Shown: positions 22,924 through 29,895 of the stretch, piece by piece | Numbering within the stretch: the first letter of the stretch is position 1 | How the letters are laid out: each line of letters opens with the position of its first letter | Source: JAICSD01 sp035637115 | GTDB taxonomy: Bacteria; Acidobacteriota; Vicinamibacteria; Vicinamibacterales; 2-12-FULL-66-21 | DNA length: 29,895 nt | Assembly: GCA_035637115.1 (NCBI GenBank) | Contig: DASPXV010000184.1 | Coordinates: forward strand, 1 to 29,895 | Direction of reading: 5' to 3' | The notes under the pieces: generated by a model | The model's input: the letters and a program-made list of their open reading frames with translations, nothing else | Databases searched by the model: none | Told to the model about the DNA's origin: nothing | Position numbers and translations under genes: made by a program

Positions 22924-24174
22924 TTACAGCCTCACGAGTTGCAGGTCCAGAACGTCGGCGTTTTCGCTTTTGATCTGCCGGCATAGCGCGGGCGGCGGTT
23001 CGCCATCGAGGTTGATGCGCGCGACGGCGGCTTCGGCGCCTTCGAACACGATGTTCTCCGTCTCCTGCACGTTCAGATTGGCCTTGCGCAGGTGATCGAA
23101 TACGTGCGCGAGGACACCCGGACGATCGCGGTGCCGGACCACTAACATGTGCGTCGCCGGCGTGCGCCGCGCCAGATTGACGACGTTCGGCACGCGTCCC
23201 GTGTCCTTGTAGCTGCGAATGATGCGCACGGTCTCGGCCGCGATGGCCTCCTGTGCCTGGTCGGTGGACGCGCCGATGTGGTGCGTTCCGTATACGCCGG
23301 GTATCGCCGCGAGCTCGTCATTGAACGGCGCCGTTGCGGACGCCGGTTCGTTTGCGTACACGTCCAGGCCGACGCGCAATCCGCGATCCCTGACTGCCGC
23401 TGCGAGCGCCGCGTAGTCCACCACTTCCCCGCGTGCCGTGTTGATGAAGATCGTCCCGGGTTTCATCTGCGCGAGGAGCGCCGCGTTCACCATCCCGCGC
23501 GTCTCGGGCGCGAGCGCGACGTGGACGCTGACGACGTCGGCCCGCGACACGGCATCGGCCGGCGTCGGCGCGATATCGATCGCAACCGATCGAAGGACGC
23601 TCTCGACGCCCAGCTCGCGCGCCTCGACATCGGTGAGCGGACGCGACTGCCCGTCGAACCGCCGGCTCCAGATGACAATGTTCATCCCGAACCCCGCCGC
23701 GCGGCGAATCATCTCGCGGCCGATGCTTCCCACGCCGAGCAGCGCAAGCGTGCGCCCGAACAGTCCCTGCGCTTTCGAGTACTCCTTCTTGTTCCACGTA
23801 CCGCCCCGGAGCTCCGCGACGTTGTCGGGGATACGGCGGTCGAGCGACAGAATCAGCCCGAACGCGAGCTCGGCGACCGCAATCGCGTTCTTGCCGGGAC
23901 AGTTCGAGACGTAAATGCCGCGCTTGGACGCGGCCGCGACATCAATCGTGTTATACCCGGCGCCAGCGCGCACGATCAACGACAGCCGTCCCGCATCGAG
24001 CATCGGCGTCGTCACCTTCGTCCCTCGTACCACGAGCACGTCCGCACCGGATGACGCAATCGCCTGCGTGAGCGCGTCCTCTTTCAGATCCGGTTCGTAG
24101 ACGACCTCGCAACCCGCCGCCTTCAACCCGTCCAGGCCGGACTTCTCGAACTTGTCGGCGACCAAAACCTTCAT
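22924..24174 (-). CDS. serA: D-3-phosphoglycerate dehydrogenase with C-terminal ACT domain
   Basis: 416 residues. It catalyses the first step of serine synthesis, NAD-dependent oxidation of 3-phosphoglycerate. Substrate-side motif VRAGAGYNTID; NAD site LALLGVGSIGREM; catalytic Arg in INTARGEVVD, Glu in DVYANEP and His in THHIGAST. A segment after the Rossmann entry (SRPLTDVEARELGVESVLRSVAIDIAPTP) is longer than in short D-isomer dehydrogenases. The last ~75 residues (THMLVVRHRDRPGVLAHVFDHLRKANLNV ...) form an ACT domain, usual for feedback control by serine in this family. It lies between the DUF1015 gene and serC, all in one direction. No strong ribosome site; it shares a 13-mer over the start codon with serC. 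Confidence 0.95.
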   Translation of the reverse strand: MKVLVADKFEKSGLDGLKAAGCEVVYEPDLKEDALTQAIASSGADVLVVRGTKVTTPMLDAGRLSLIVRAGAGYNTIDVAAASKRGIYVSNCPGKNAIAVAELAFGLILSLDRRIPDNVAELRGGTWNKKEYSKAQGLFGRTLALLGVGSIGREMIRRAAGFGMNIVIWSRRFDGQSRPLTDVEARELGVESVLRSVAIDIAPTPADAVSRADVVSVHVALAPETRGMVNAALLAQMKPGTIFINTARGEVVDYAALAAAVRDRGLRVGLDVYANEPASATAPFNDELAAIPGVYGTHHIGASTDQAQEAIAAETVRIIRSYKDTGRVPNVVNLARRTPATHMLVVRHRDRPGVLAHVFDHLRKANLNVQETENIVFEGAEAAVARINLDGEPPPALCRQIKSENADVLDLQLVRL

Positions 24175-24199
24175 CTGCTTGTCACGGCCTCCGGCACAT

Positions 24200-24271
24200 C
24201 ACAAAGATCACAAAGGCGGAAAAAATCACAAAGACTTCGTGATCTTCATGTTCTTAGTGGTCTTTGTGAAA
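24200..24271. repeat. Eight-unit 9-bp periodic repeat (CACAAAGAT / TTCGTGATC) with inverted halves
   Basis: The sequence divides exactly into eight 9-mers: CACAAAGAT, CACAAAGGC, GGAAAAAAT, CACAAAGAC, TTCGTGATC, TTCATGTTC, TTAGTGGTC and TTTGTGAAA. The right half is roughly the complement of the left: TCACAAAGAC (24226-24235) pairs with GTCTTTGTGA (24260-24269). It fills most of the 112-bp spacer between the DUF1015 gene and serA and is AT-rich compared with the genes around it. Confidence 0.85.
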
Positions 24272-24286
24272 TGCGCGTGGCCCGTC

Positions 24287-25504
24287 TCATATCGTGTGTA
24301 CCAGCAAGCCGTCCCGCAGCTTCGGCTCGAACCACGTCGATTTGGGCGGCATGATGCCTCCCTCGTCCGCGATCGACATCAGGTCGTCGATCGTCACCGG
24401 GTGCATCGAAAAGGCCACCGCGGCCTCGCCGCTGTTGACCGCTTTCTCGAGCGCGGACGTGCCGCGCGCGCCGCCGACGAAGTCGATGCGTTTGTCCGTC
24501 CGCACGTCGCCGACCTGGAGCAGCGGACCGAGCACGTGGTGCTGCAACCGTGCGACGTCAAGCCCCGCGGCGCGTGATGCGTCTTCGGGCGCGGCCGCGC
24601 TGAGGTCCAGTGCGTGCCACTTGCCATCCAGATACATCGCGACTTCCCCCTTGCCGCGCGGCGTCGCACGCCCGTCTGTCACCGGCACGACAGCGCGAAC
24701 CGCGTCCAGGAACGCAGACGCGGATCTGCCGGCGAGATCCTTCACGGTCCGGTTGTACTGAAGGATGTTCATCTGATCGTCGGGAAACGCCACGGCAATG
24801 AAGGTGTCGGATTCCCCGGCGTCTCCGCGGCCGCGCAGCTCCGCCCGCGCGCGCGCGGCGCTCGCCGCGCGATGGTGGCCATCGGCAATGTACAACGCGC
24901 GAATCTGCGCGAAAGCGTCCACCAGTTGAGTGGACTCACGCGGCTGCACGCGCCAGATGGTGTGATGCACGCCGTCTTGCGCACGAAAGTCATAGATGGG
25001 CGCGTCGGACGTCACGGCGCGGCAGAGGCGGTCGACCGCCTCCGAAGCCTGGTAGGTCAGAAACACGACGCCGGTCTGCGCGCGCAGCTCGATGATGTGC
25101 CGCGTCCGATCGTCTTCCTTGTCGCGGCGCGTTCGCTCGTGTTTCTTGATGACGCCGTGCTCGTACTCGTCGACGGAAAAACACGCCGCAATCCCGGTCT
25201 GCTCGTGCCCGCCCATACGCAGTCGATAGAAGTAGAGCGACGGCTCGTCCTCCTCGATGAGCGGCGCCTGCGCGCCCAGCGCGGCAAGATTCTGCTTCGC
25301 CCTCTCGTACACCGCCGCCGCATAGGGGTCGGTTCCGGATGGCAGGTCGATCTCGGATCGTGTGACGTGAAGAAAGCTCAGGGGATTGCTCGACGCCAGC
25401 TGCCGCGCCTCTTCGGTATTCACGACGTCGTACGGCACGGACGAAACCGCGGCGGCGGCTTCGCGCGCCGGTCGCAAGGCGCGGAACGGGCGAATGACAG
25501 CCAT
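24287..25504 (-). CDS. DUF1015 family protein linked to serine biosynthesis genes
   Basis: 405 residues, normal for the family. Typical motifs: IRPFRALRP at the N-terminus, VSSVPYDVVNTEEARQLASSNPLSFLHVTR, IYDFRAQDGVHHTIWRV, ALYIADGHHRAASAARAR, FIAVAFPDDQMNILQYNRTVKDL and HVLGPLLQVGDVRTDKRIDFVGG. It is predicted cytoplasmic, without a signal peptide. DUF1015 proteins have no function I can state with certainty. In this window it heads a same-direction group with serA and serC, while no phosphoserine phosphatase gene (serB) is visible, so a role in serine metabolism is a reasonable inference. It is divergent from the Oar-like receptor gene across an 80-bp spacer. Confidence 0.9.
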   Translation of the reverse strand: MAVIRPFRALRPAREAAAAVSSVPYDVVNTEEARQLASSNPLSFLHVTRSEIDLPSGTDPYAAAVYERAKQNLAALGAQAPLIEEDEPSLYFYRLRMGGHEQTGIAACFSVDEYEHGVIKKHERTRRDKEDDRTRHIIELRAQTGVVFLTYQASEAVDRLCRAVTSDAPIYDFRAQDGVHHTIWRVQPRESTQLVDAFAQIRALYIADGHHRAASAARARAELRGRGDAGESDTFIAVAFPDDQMNILQYNRTVKDLAGRSASAFLDAVRAVVPVTDGRATPRGKGEVAMYLDGKWHALDLSAAAPEDASRAAGLDVARLQHHVLGPLLQVGDVRTDKRIDFVGGARGTSALEKAVNSGEAAVAFSMHPVTIDDLMSIADEGGIMPPKSTWFEPKLRDGLLVHTI

Positions 25505-25548
25505 CCGCCTATCTTAACGGCGAACCGCCATCCGACACACCGTTGTCG

Positions 25549-25578
25549 TTGACATGTGGCAGCAGAGACCTCTACGCT
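25549..25578 (+). promoter_or_regulatory. Candidate sigma-70-like promoter close to the Oar-like receptor start
   Basis: TTGACA at 25549-25554 and TACGCT at 25573-25578 with an 18-bp spacer; the ATG follows at 25585. If used, transcription would begin at or next to the ATG, giving a leaderless or nearly leaderless message. There is no purine-rich ribosome site before this ATG. The -10 box is weak (only T, A and the final T match). Confidence 0.35.
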
Positions 25579-25584
25579 GACGCC

Positions 25585-28521
25585 ATGTTCACACATCATG
25601 CGCGTCGACTCGCGACTGCGCTCGTCCTTTGCCTTCTGGCTGTGGCGCCGGCGCGCATCTCGGCGCAGACACCGACGGGCTCGATCGACGGCGTCGTCAC
25701 AGACGCGTCGGGTGCCGTCGTGCCAGGCGTCACTGTCGTCGTGAGCCACGAGTCGACAGCGGCTACCCGTGAAGCCGTGACGGACGCGCAGGGGCTGTTC
25801 CGCGCGCCGCTGTTGCCCGTCGGTCCGTACACCGTCAAGGCCACGCTCGCGGGATTCCGGACGTTCGAGCAGACGGGTATCCGCGTGAGCATCGGCGAGA
25901 CTGTATCGCTGCGCATCGAGCTGAAGCCCTCGGGCGTGTCGGAATCGGTGACGGTATCGGGCAGCTCGCCGGTGATCGAGACGACGCGGTCGCAGGTGAG
26001 CTCGACCGTGAGCGAGACGTCGATTGCGAACCTGCCGGTCAACGGGCGGAACTTCATCGACTTTGCGCTGCTGACACCCGGGGTCACGCGCGACGTCCGC
26101 ACCGGCGACATCAGCTTCGCTGGACAGCGCGGCACGCTGAACAGCCTCGTCGTCGATGGCGCCGACAACAACAACACCTTCTTCGGCCAGACGCTCGGCC
26201 GTACCGGTTCCGGGCGCGCGCCGTACCAATTCAGCCAGGACGCGGTGCAGGAGTTCCAGGTGAACTCCAACGCGTACTCGGCGGAGTACGGACGTGCCGG
26301 CGGCGCGGTCATCAACGTTGTGACCAAATCGGGCACGAACACGCCGCACGGATCGGCGTTCGAGTTCTACAGAGACAAGAAACTGAACGCGAACGACGCG
26401 ATCAACGTGCTGAACAAGCGGCCGAAGTCGCCGTATCACTACAACCAGTTCGGTGCGAGCTTCGGTGGACCGCTGAAGAAGGACCGGCACTTCGTGTTCG
26501 CGAATTACGATGGCCAGCGGAACACGCAGCCGAACGATGTATTCGTCAACGTGCCGGGCGGAACGGCGCTGGATGCGACGGGCTCGGCCGGACTCGCGCG
26601 TCTCACGGCACTCGGTCAAAGCTACGGCCGCACGCAGGACCAGAACGTCCTCCTGGTGAAGACCGACTCGCAGCTGTCACGCGCGCATCGCCTGACGCTG
26701 CGCTACAACCACCAGAACTTCACCGGCAACAACTTCGAGAACGGCGGACCGCAGAATGCCATCGAGCACACCGGCGCGTCGAATGTGCGGACGCGCACGA
26801 TCAACGCCGCGATCACGAGTGTGTTCTCGAATGCCTTTCTGAACGAAGCGAGATTCCAGTGGGCGAAGGACGGCGAACCGGGCTTCGCGAACAGCGACAG
26901 GCCGGAGGCGACGATCCGCCAGGGAGGCGCCATCGTGCTCATCATCGGCCGCAACTTCTTCAGTCCGCGTGAAACGACGATCAAGCGCGGCCAGGTTGCC
27001 GATACCGTGACCTTGATCCGCGGCGCGCACAAGCTCCGCGCCGGTGCGGACCTGCAGTTCGACCGCATCCTCAACTTTTTCCCCGGTAATTTCTCGGGCG
27101 CCTACACGTTCACGTCGCTCGCCTCGTTCCAGCTCGGCGCGCCGGCCGGGAGCGGCGAGCGCTACGTGCAGGCCTTCGCGGGGCCGGGCACGACGGGCGC
27201 GACCACACACCCTGACATCAACGAATACTCGTTCTTCGTGCAGGATGAATGGCGCCTGCGGCCCGACGTGACCGTCAACGCCGGCTTGCGCTACGACCTG
27301 CAGAAGTTCGCGAAGCCGCAGGTCCGCAACCCGGATCCCCAGCTCGCGTCCGCGGGCATCGACACCAGCACGTTGAACACCGACAGGAACAACTGGGGGC
27401 CGCGGCTCGGAGTCGCCTGGTCGCCACGCGCCCGGCCGTATGTCGTGCGCGCCGGCTACGGCATCTTCTACGGCCGGACGCCCTCAATCATGGTCGGCAC
27501 CGCGCATTCCAACAACGGCATCAACGTGCAGACGATCACCTTTACCGGCGCACTCGTACCGACGTACCCGGCAACGTTCTCGACCATCCCCACCGGCGTC
27601 ACGCTGCCGAAGCCGACGATCTTCATCTTCGACCAGGACTATCAGAACCCGCGCCTCCAGCAGGCGAGTGCGGGCGTGGATTATGCGCTCGGATCCGCCA
27701 CGTCACTCTCCGTCAGTTATCTGTTCGTTCACGGCGACCAGTTGTCTCGCTCGACCGACATCAACATCGGCGCCGCGTCGCCGCTGACGTTCACCGTTGC
27801 CGGAACGGGCGAGCAATTGCCGCACTATCGCTTCGCCGCGGGTCCGTTCACGAACTTCAGCAGAATCATCGCGTTCCAGAGCAGCGCGGTGTCGACGTAT
27901 AACGGGCTCACGATCGAGGCGAACCGCCGGTTCAGCGGCGGCCTTCAGGCCCGCGCCGCGTACACGATAGGAAAGGTGACCGACACCGTTCCGGACGCGA
28001 CCGCCGTCGTCCCGCAGGGTTCGGATGACGCGAAGTTCGCGTCGAACCCGGCGGACTTCGACGCCGACCGAACGTTCGGCAACAACGACCAGCGTCATCG
28101 GCTGGTGCTGAGCGGCGTCTTTCAGCCGCGCGCAAAGTCGGCGCTGCTGAGCGGATGGACGTTCGCGGCCATCCTGACGGCGCAATCGGGGCAGCCGTAC
28201 AGCGGCTACGTGAGTAATGACATCAACGGGGACGGGAACACGCGCAACGACATCGCGCCGGGCACCAAGCGCAACCAGTTCCGGCTTCCGGCGCAAGTTT
28301 CGCTGGATCCGCGCATCGCACGCGACATCCCTCTGGGCACCGCGAAGGTGCAGTTGATCTGGGAAGCTTTCAACCTGCTGAACCGCGACAACATCAGCGG
28401 AGTGCGGACGGGTCTGTATAGCGTGTCTGGCACGGTCCTGACGCGCGTAACGAACTTCCAGGAGCCGACATCGTCGAGCGGGCCGCGGATCATGCAGCTC
28501 GCTGTGAAGTTCCTGTTCTGA
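25585..28521 (+). CDS. Oar-like TonB-dependent receptor with carboxypeptidase-regulatory domain
   Basis: About 978 residues. Signal peptide MFTHHARRLATALVLCLLAVAPARISAQ. A carboxypeptidase-regulatory-like Ig domain follows (~28-112; GSIDGVVTDASGAVVPGVTVVV ... ATLAGFRTFEQTGIRV). The plug starts at ESVTVSGSSPVIETTRS and includes ANLPVNGRNFIDFALLTPGV, LNSLVVDGADNNNTFFGQT, VQEFQVNSNAYSAEYGRAGGAVINVVTKSGTN and HGSAFEFYRD. A long beta-barrel ends in GPRIMQLAVKFLF, with the usual terminal Phe. This large Oar-like type is expanded many-fold in Acidobacteriota and is thought to take up oligomeric substrates. No SusD partner is adjacent. The start was chosen at the signal-peptide ATG; upstream codons in frame do not resemble a leader. 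Confidence 0.93.
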   Translation: MFTHHARRLATALVLCLLAVAPARISAQTPTGSIDGVVTDASGAVVPGVTVVVSHESTAATREAVTDAQGLFRAPLLPVGPYTVKATLAGFRTFEQTGIRVSIGETVSLRIELKPSGVSESVTVSGSSPVIETTRSQVSSTVSETSIANLPVNGRNFIDFALLTPGVTRDVRTGDISFAGQRGTLNSLVVDGADNNNTFFGQTLGRTGSGRAPYQFSQDAVQEFQVNSNAYSAEYGRAGGAVINVVTKSGTNTPHGSAFEFYRDKKLNANDAINVLNKRPKSPYHYNQFGASFGGPLKKDRHFVFANYDGQRNTQPNDVFVNVPGGTALDATGSAGLARLTALGQSYGRTQDQNVLLVKTDSQLSRAHRLTLRYNHQNFTGNNFENGGPQNAIEHTGASNVRTRTINAAITSVFSNAFLNEARFQWAKDGEPGFANSDRPEATIRQGGAIVLIIGRNFFSPRETTIKRGQVADTVTLIRGAHKLRAGADLQFDRILNFFPGNFSGAYTFTSLASFQLGAPAGSGERYVQAFAGPGTTGATTHPDINEYSFFVQDEWRLRPDVTVNAGLRYDLQKFAKPQVRNPDPQLASAGIDTSTLNTDRNNWGPRLGVAWSPRARPYVVRAGYGIFYGRTPSIMVGTAHSNNGINVQTITFTGALVPTYPATFSTIPTGVTLPKPTIFIFDQDYQNPRLQQASAGVDYALGSATSLSVSYLFVHGDQLSRSTDINIGAASPLTFTVAGTGEQLPHYRFAAGPFTNFSRIIAFQSSAVSTYNGLTIEANRRFSGGLQARAAYTIGKVTDTVPDATAVVPQGSDDAKFASNPADFDADRTFGNNDQRHRLVLSGVFQPRAKSALLSGWTFAAILTAQSGQPYSGYVSNDINGDGNTRNDIAPGTKRNQFRLPAQVSLDPRIARDIPLGTAKVQLIWEAFNLLNRDNISGVRTGLYSVSGTVLTRVTNFQEPTSSSGPRIMQLAVKFLF

Positions 28522-28760
28522 GTGGATGGGCCGGTTCTAACGGTTACGTTTAACGGCCAGCGAGTATCGGTTGCGCGGTGCGATTGCGCCGGAAGTCCGG
28601 CGTTCGTACGAAGATCCGTCAGCGGCGGATCCGTCTTTTCATCGTTTCTCTTGCCTCTCTCACGCGCGAGGCCCGCGCCAGCCGGAACGGCGGTTGCACG
28701 CAGGCTGGCCGTTCAGCCGACGCAACGCCGCGCGTTTCCTTGTGAAAGAGGAGGCCCCCG
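28522..28760. other. Intergenic region upstream of the multicopper oxidase remnant
   Basis: 239 bp with no coding potential I can support. It holds a small stem CGCCGG-AAGT-CCGGCG (28587-28602) directly followed by the palindrome TTCGTACGAA (28603-28612). There is no T-run, so termination of the receptor transcript is uncertain. The TTTCATCG...TTGCC part near 28636-28655 is the most promoter-like stretch but matches no consensus well. Confidence 0.5.
28749..28754 (+). promoter_or_regulatory. Strong ribosome binding site of the multicopper oxidase remnant
   Basis: AGGAGG, six bases before the ATG at 28761. Confidence 0.75.
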
Positions 28761-29763
28761 ATGTCCACCCGGCGAGAATTCCTCAAGCTTGGCGCCGCAG
28801 GCGGAGCGGGCCTGTACTTGGGCTCCAGGTTCGGTTCCACGCGTGCCATCGCGCAGGTGCCGGGCGGCACCCTCCCTCCTGGTGCGATTCCGAAGTTCAC
28901 GCGTCCACTGGTCATCCCGCCCGCGATGCCGCTGACGTCAAACGTCACCACTGCAGGCGGAGTCGTCGACTATTACCAGATCGCCGTCCGTCAATTCGAC
29001 CAGCAGATTCTGCCGATAGGCTGGCCGAGGACTCCTGTGTGGAGCTATGGATCGGCGAATCATCCGTGGACGTTCAATTACCCCGCGTGCACACTCGAAG
29101 CGACACACGGCCGCCCGGTGCGCGTGAAATGGATCAACGGCTTGGTCGATGAACGCGGCCGCTATCTGCCGCACCTGCTTCCAGTCGATCAGACGCTGCA
29201 CTGGGCCAACCCTCCCGGGGGGCCGCTCGGACGGGATATGCGCGGCGCGGATCAGACGCCTTATCAGGGCCCCGTGCCGATCGTGACGCACCTTCACGGC
29301 GGGCACTCCGGCGACGAAAGCGACGGGTTTCCCGAAGCATGGTTCCTGCCTGCGGCAAACAACCTGCCGCGAGACTACGCGACAGTGGGAAGCCAGTACG
29401 ACTTCTTCAAAAGCAAGGCCGCGGCGAGATTCGGCGTCCCCTGGGAGCCTGGAACGGCGACGTTCCAGTACGGGAACCAGCAGCGCGCCACGACGCTCTG
29501 GTATCACGATCATTCCCTGGGCATGACCCGCGTGAACGTATATGCCGGGCCCGCGGGGTTCTACCTCCTTCGGGGCGGACCGGATGACCTCGTCAGCGGA
29601 CTTCCGGGACACCGTTGTTGCGTTTCCCGGCGAGGTGACGCGCGTCCAGGCGAGGTTCGATCTGGCGGGCCTGTATGTCTGGCACTGCCACATCCTCGAG
29701 CACGAGGACAACGAGATGATGCGGCCGTACGCGGTCGGCCCCATTCCGTTGCGTAGCACGTGA
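28761..29763 (+). pseudogene. Multicopper oxidase with internal deletion and frameshift
   Basis: The N-terminal part is well preserved: Tat signal STRREFLKLGAAGGAG, cupredoxin copper motif IVTHLHGGHSG, then TTLWYHDHSLGMTRVNVYAGPAGFYLLRGG. Immediately afterwards, in another frame, comes the C-terminal end of the same family: FRDTVVAFPGEVTRVQARFD and LYVWHCHILEHEDNEMMRPY, containing the HCH-x3-H type-1/type-3 ligands. The middle, which would hold the second domain and the HPxHxH ligand cluster, is missing (roughly 250-300 residues judged by usual family length). The junction lies at about 29577-29605 and is out of frame. The copper centre cannot form from this sequence. It could be a real deletion or an assembly collapse. 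Reading straight through gives an Arg/Gly-rich tail ending at 29756. Confidence 0.82.
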
Positions 29764-29767
29764 GCAA

Positions 29768-29807
29768 GGCCGGCGCCGCGCGGCACCGGCCTCGTTCGTG
29801 CGAACGA
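29768..29807. terminator. Two adjacent hairpins between convergent genes, possible bidirectional terminator
   Basis: First hairpin: GGCCGG (29768-29773) with CCGGCC (29786-29791), an inner GCC/GGC pair and loop GCGC, one C-A mismatch. Second: TCGTTCG (29792-29798) with CGAACGA (29801-29807), 2-base gap. No T-run on either side, so intrinsic termination is uncertain. Confidence 0.4.
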
Positions 29808-29895
29808 CTACTGGATGAAGATGAACCGCACCTGGAAGATGTTGTCAGAACGATCCGGGTTGATGCCTCGCTTGGTGTTCTTGTGCTGGTACTCA
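29808..29895 (-). CDS. C-terminus of an outer-membrane beta-barrel protein (partial)
   Basis: The last 28 codons and TAG stop of a gene entering from the right edge. The readable end is EYQHKNTKRGINPDRSDNIF followed by QVRFIFIQ. The alternating hydrophobic final strand with Phe near the end is typical of an outer-membrane porin or receptor; the NPDRSDNxFQ pattern resembles phosphate-selective-porin-like proteins (inference from a short piece). Convergent with the multicopper oxidase remnant. Confidence 0.62.
   Translation of the reverse strand, partial: EYQHKNTKRGINPDRSDNIFQVRFIFIQ

Noticed and set aside
28587..28612. Intrinsic terminator after the Oar-like receptor
   Set aside because: Only a 6-bp stem, followed by another palindrome rather than a T-run.

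Overview
The window is high-GC bacterial DNA, packed with genes on both strands. The gene families suggest an Acidobacteriota chromosome, probably close to the Vicinamibacteria. The markers are an Oar-like TonB-dependent receptor with an N-terminal carboxypeptidase-regulatory domain, a 'VWFA-related Acidobacterial domain' protein, a TPR + FG-GAP/ASPIC-UnbV pair, a large prolyl-oligopeptidase-type S9 peptidase, and several Tat-exported oxidoreductases and esterases. This placement is inferred from gene content; there is no rRNA or other phylogenetic marker gene.

Layout. (1) 41-3216 (+): a TPR protein and a coupled FG-GAP/ASPIC-UnbV protein. The second gene carries a REPIN-like inverted repeat across its signal-peptide region and another small palindromic insert further in. 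(2) 11163-3188 (-): a tightly packed run of seven genes: histidine kinase, response regulator, TonB-dependent receptor, formylglycine-generating-enzyme-like protein, Tat-exported Gfo/Idh/MocA dehydrogenase, ApbE flavin transferase and Tat-exported hydroxypyruvate-isomerase-like TIM barrel. It looks like one regulated unit for uptake and periplasmic processing of an unknown, perhaps sugar-like, substrate. (3) 11195-11830 (+) pssA, convergent with an S9 peptidase (15071-11799). (4) 15114-17638: a DUF3667-like membrane protein split by a frameshift, a DinB-like protein, a remnant of an M20 amidohydrolase, and the VWFA-related protein. (5) 20509-17632 (-): a Cys-rich zinc-ribbon protein, a Tat-exported metallophosphoesterase and an exported esterase, with overlapping ends. 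(6) 25504-20772 (-): DUF1015 protein, serA, serC and a membrane fatty-acid desaturase, ending in a clear intrinsic terminator. Most of the spacers here contain short periodic repeats of 7, 8 or 9 bases. (7) 25585-29895: the Oar-like receptor, a multicopper oxidase that has lost its middle and its reading frame, and the C-terminus of an outer-membrane barrel protein entering from the right edge on the minus strand.

Themes. Four of the five convergent gene pairs overlap at their 3' ends (7-46 bp), so terminators between them are absent or lie inside coding sequence. Three genes are broken (DUF3667-like, M20, multicopper oxidase). Two of these show frameshifts that could be genuine decay or assembly errors. 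Several spacers in the minus-strand transcription units are filled with distinct short-period repeats, and two different palindromic repeats lie in frame inside one coding gene. No tRNA, rRNA, CRISPR array, IS transposase or prophage gene was found.
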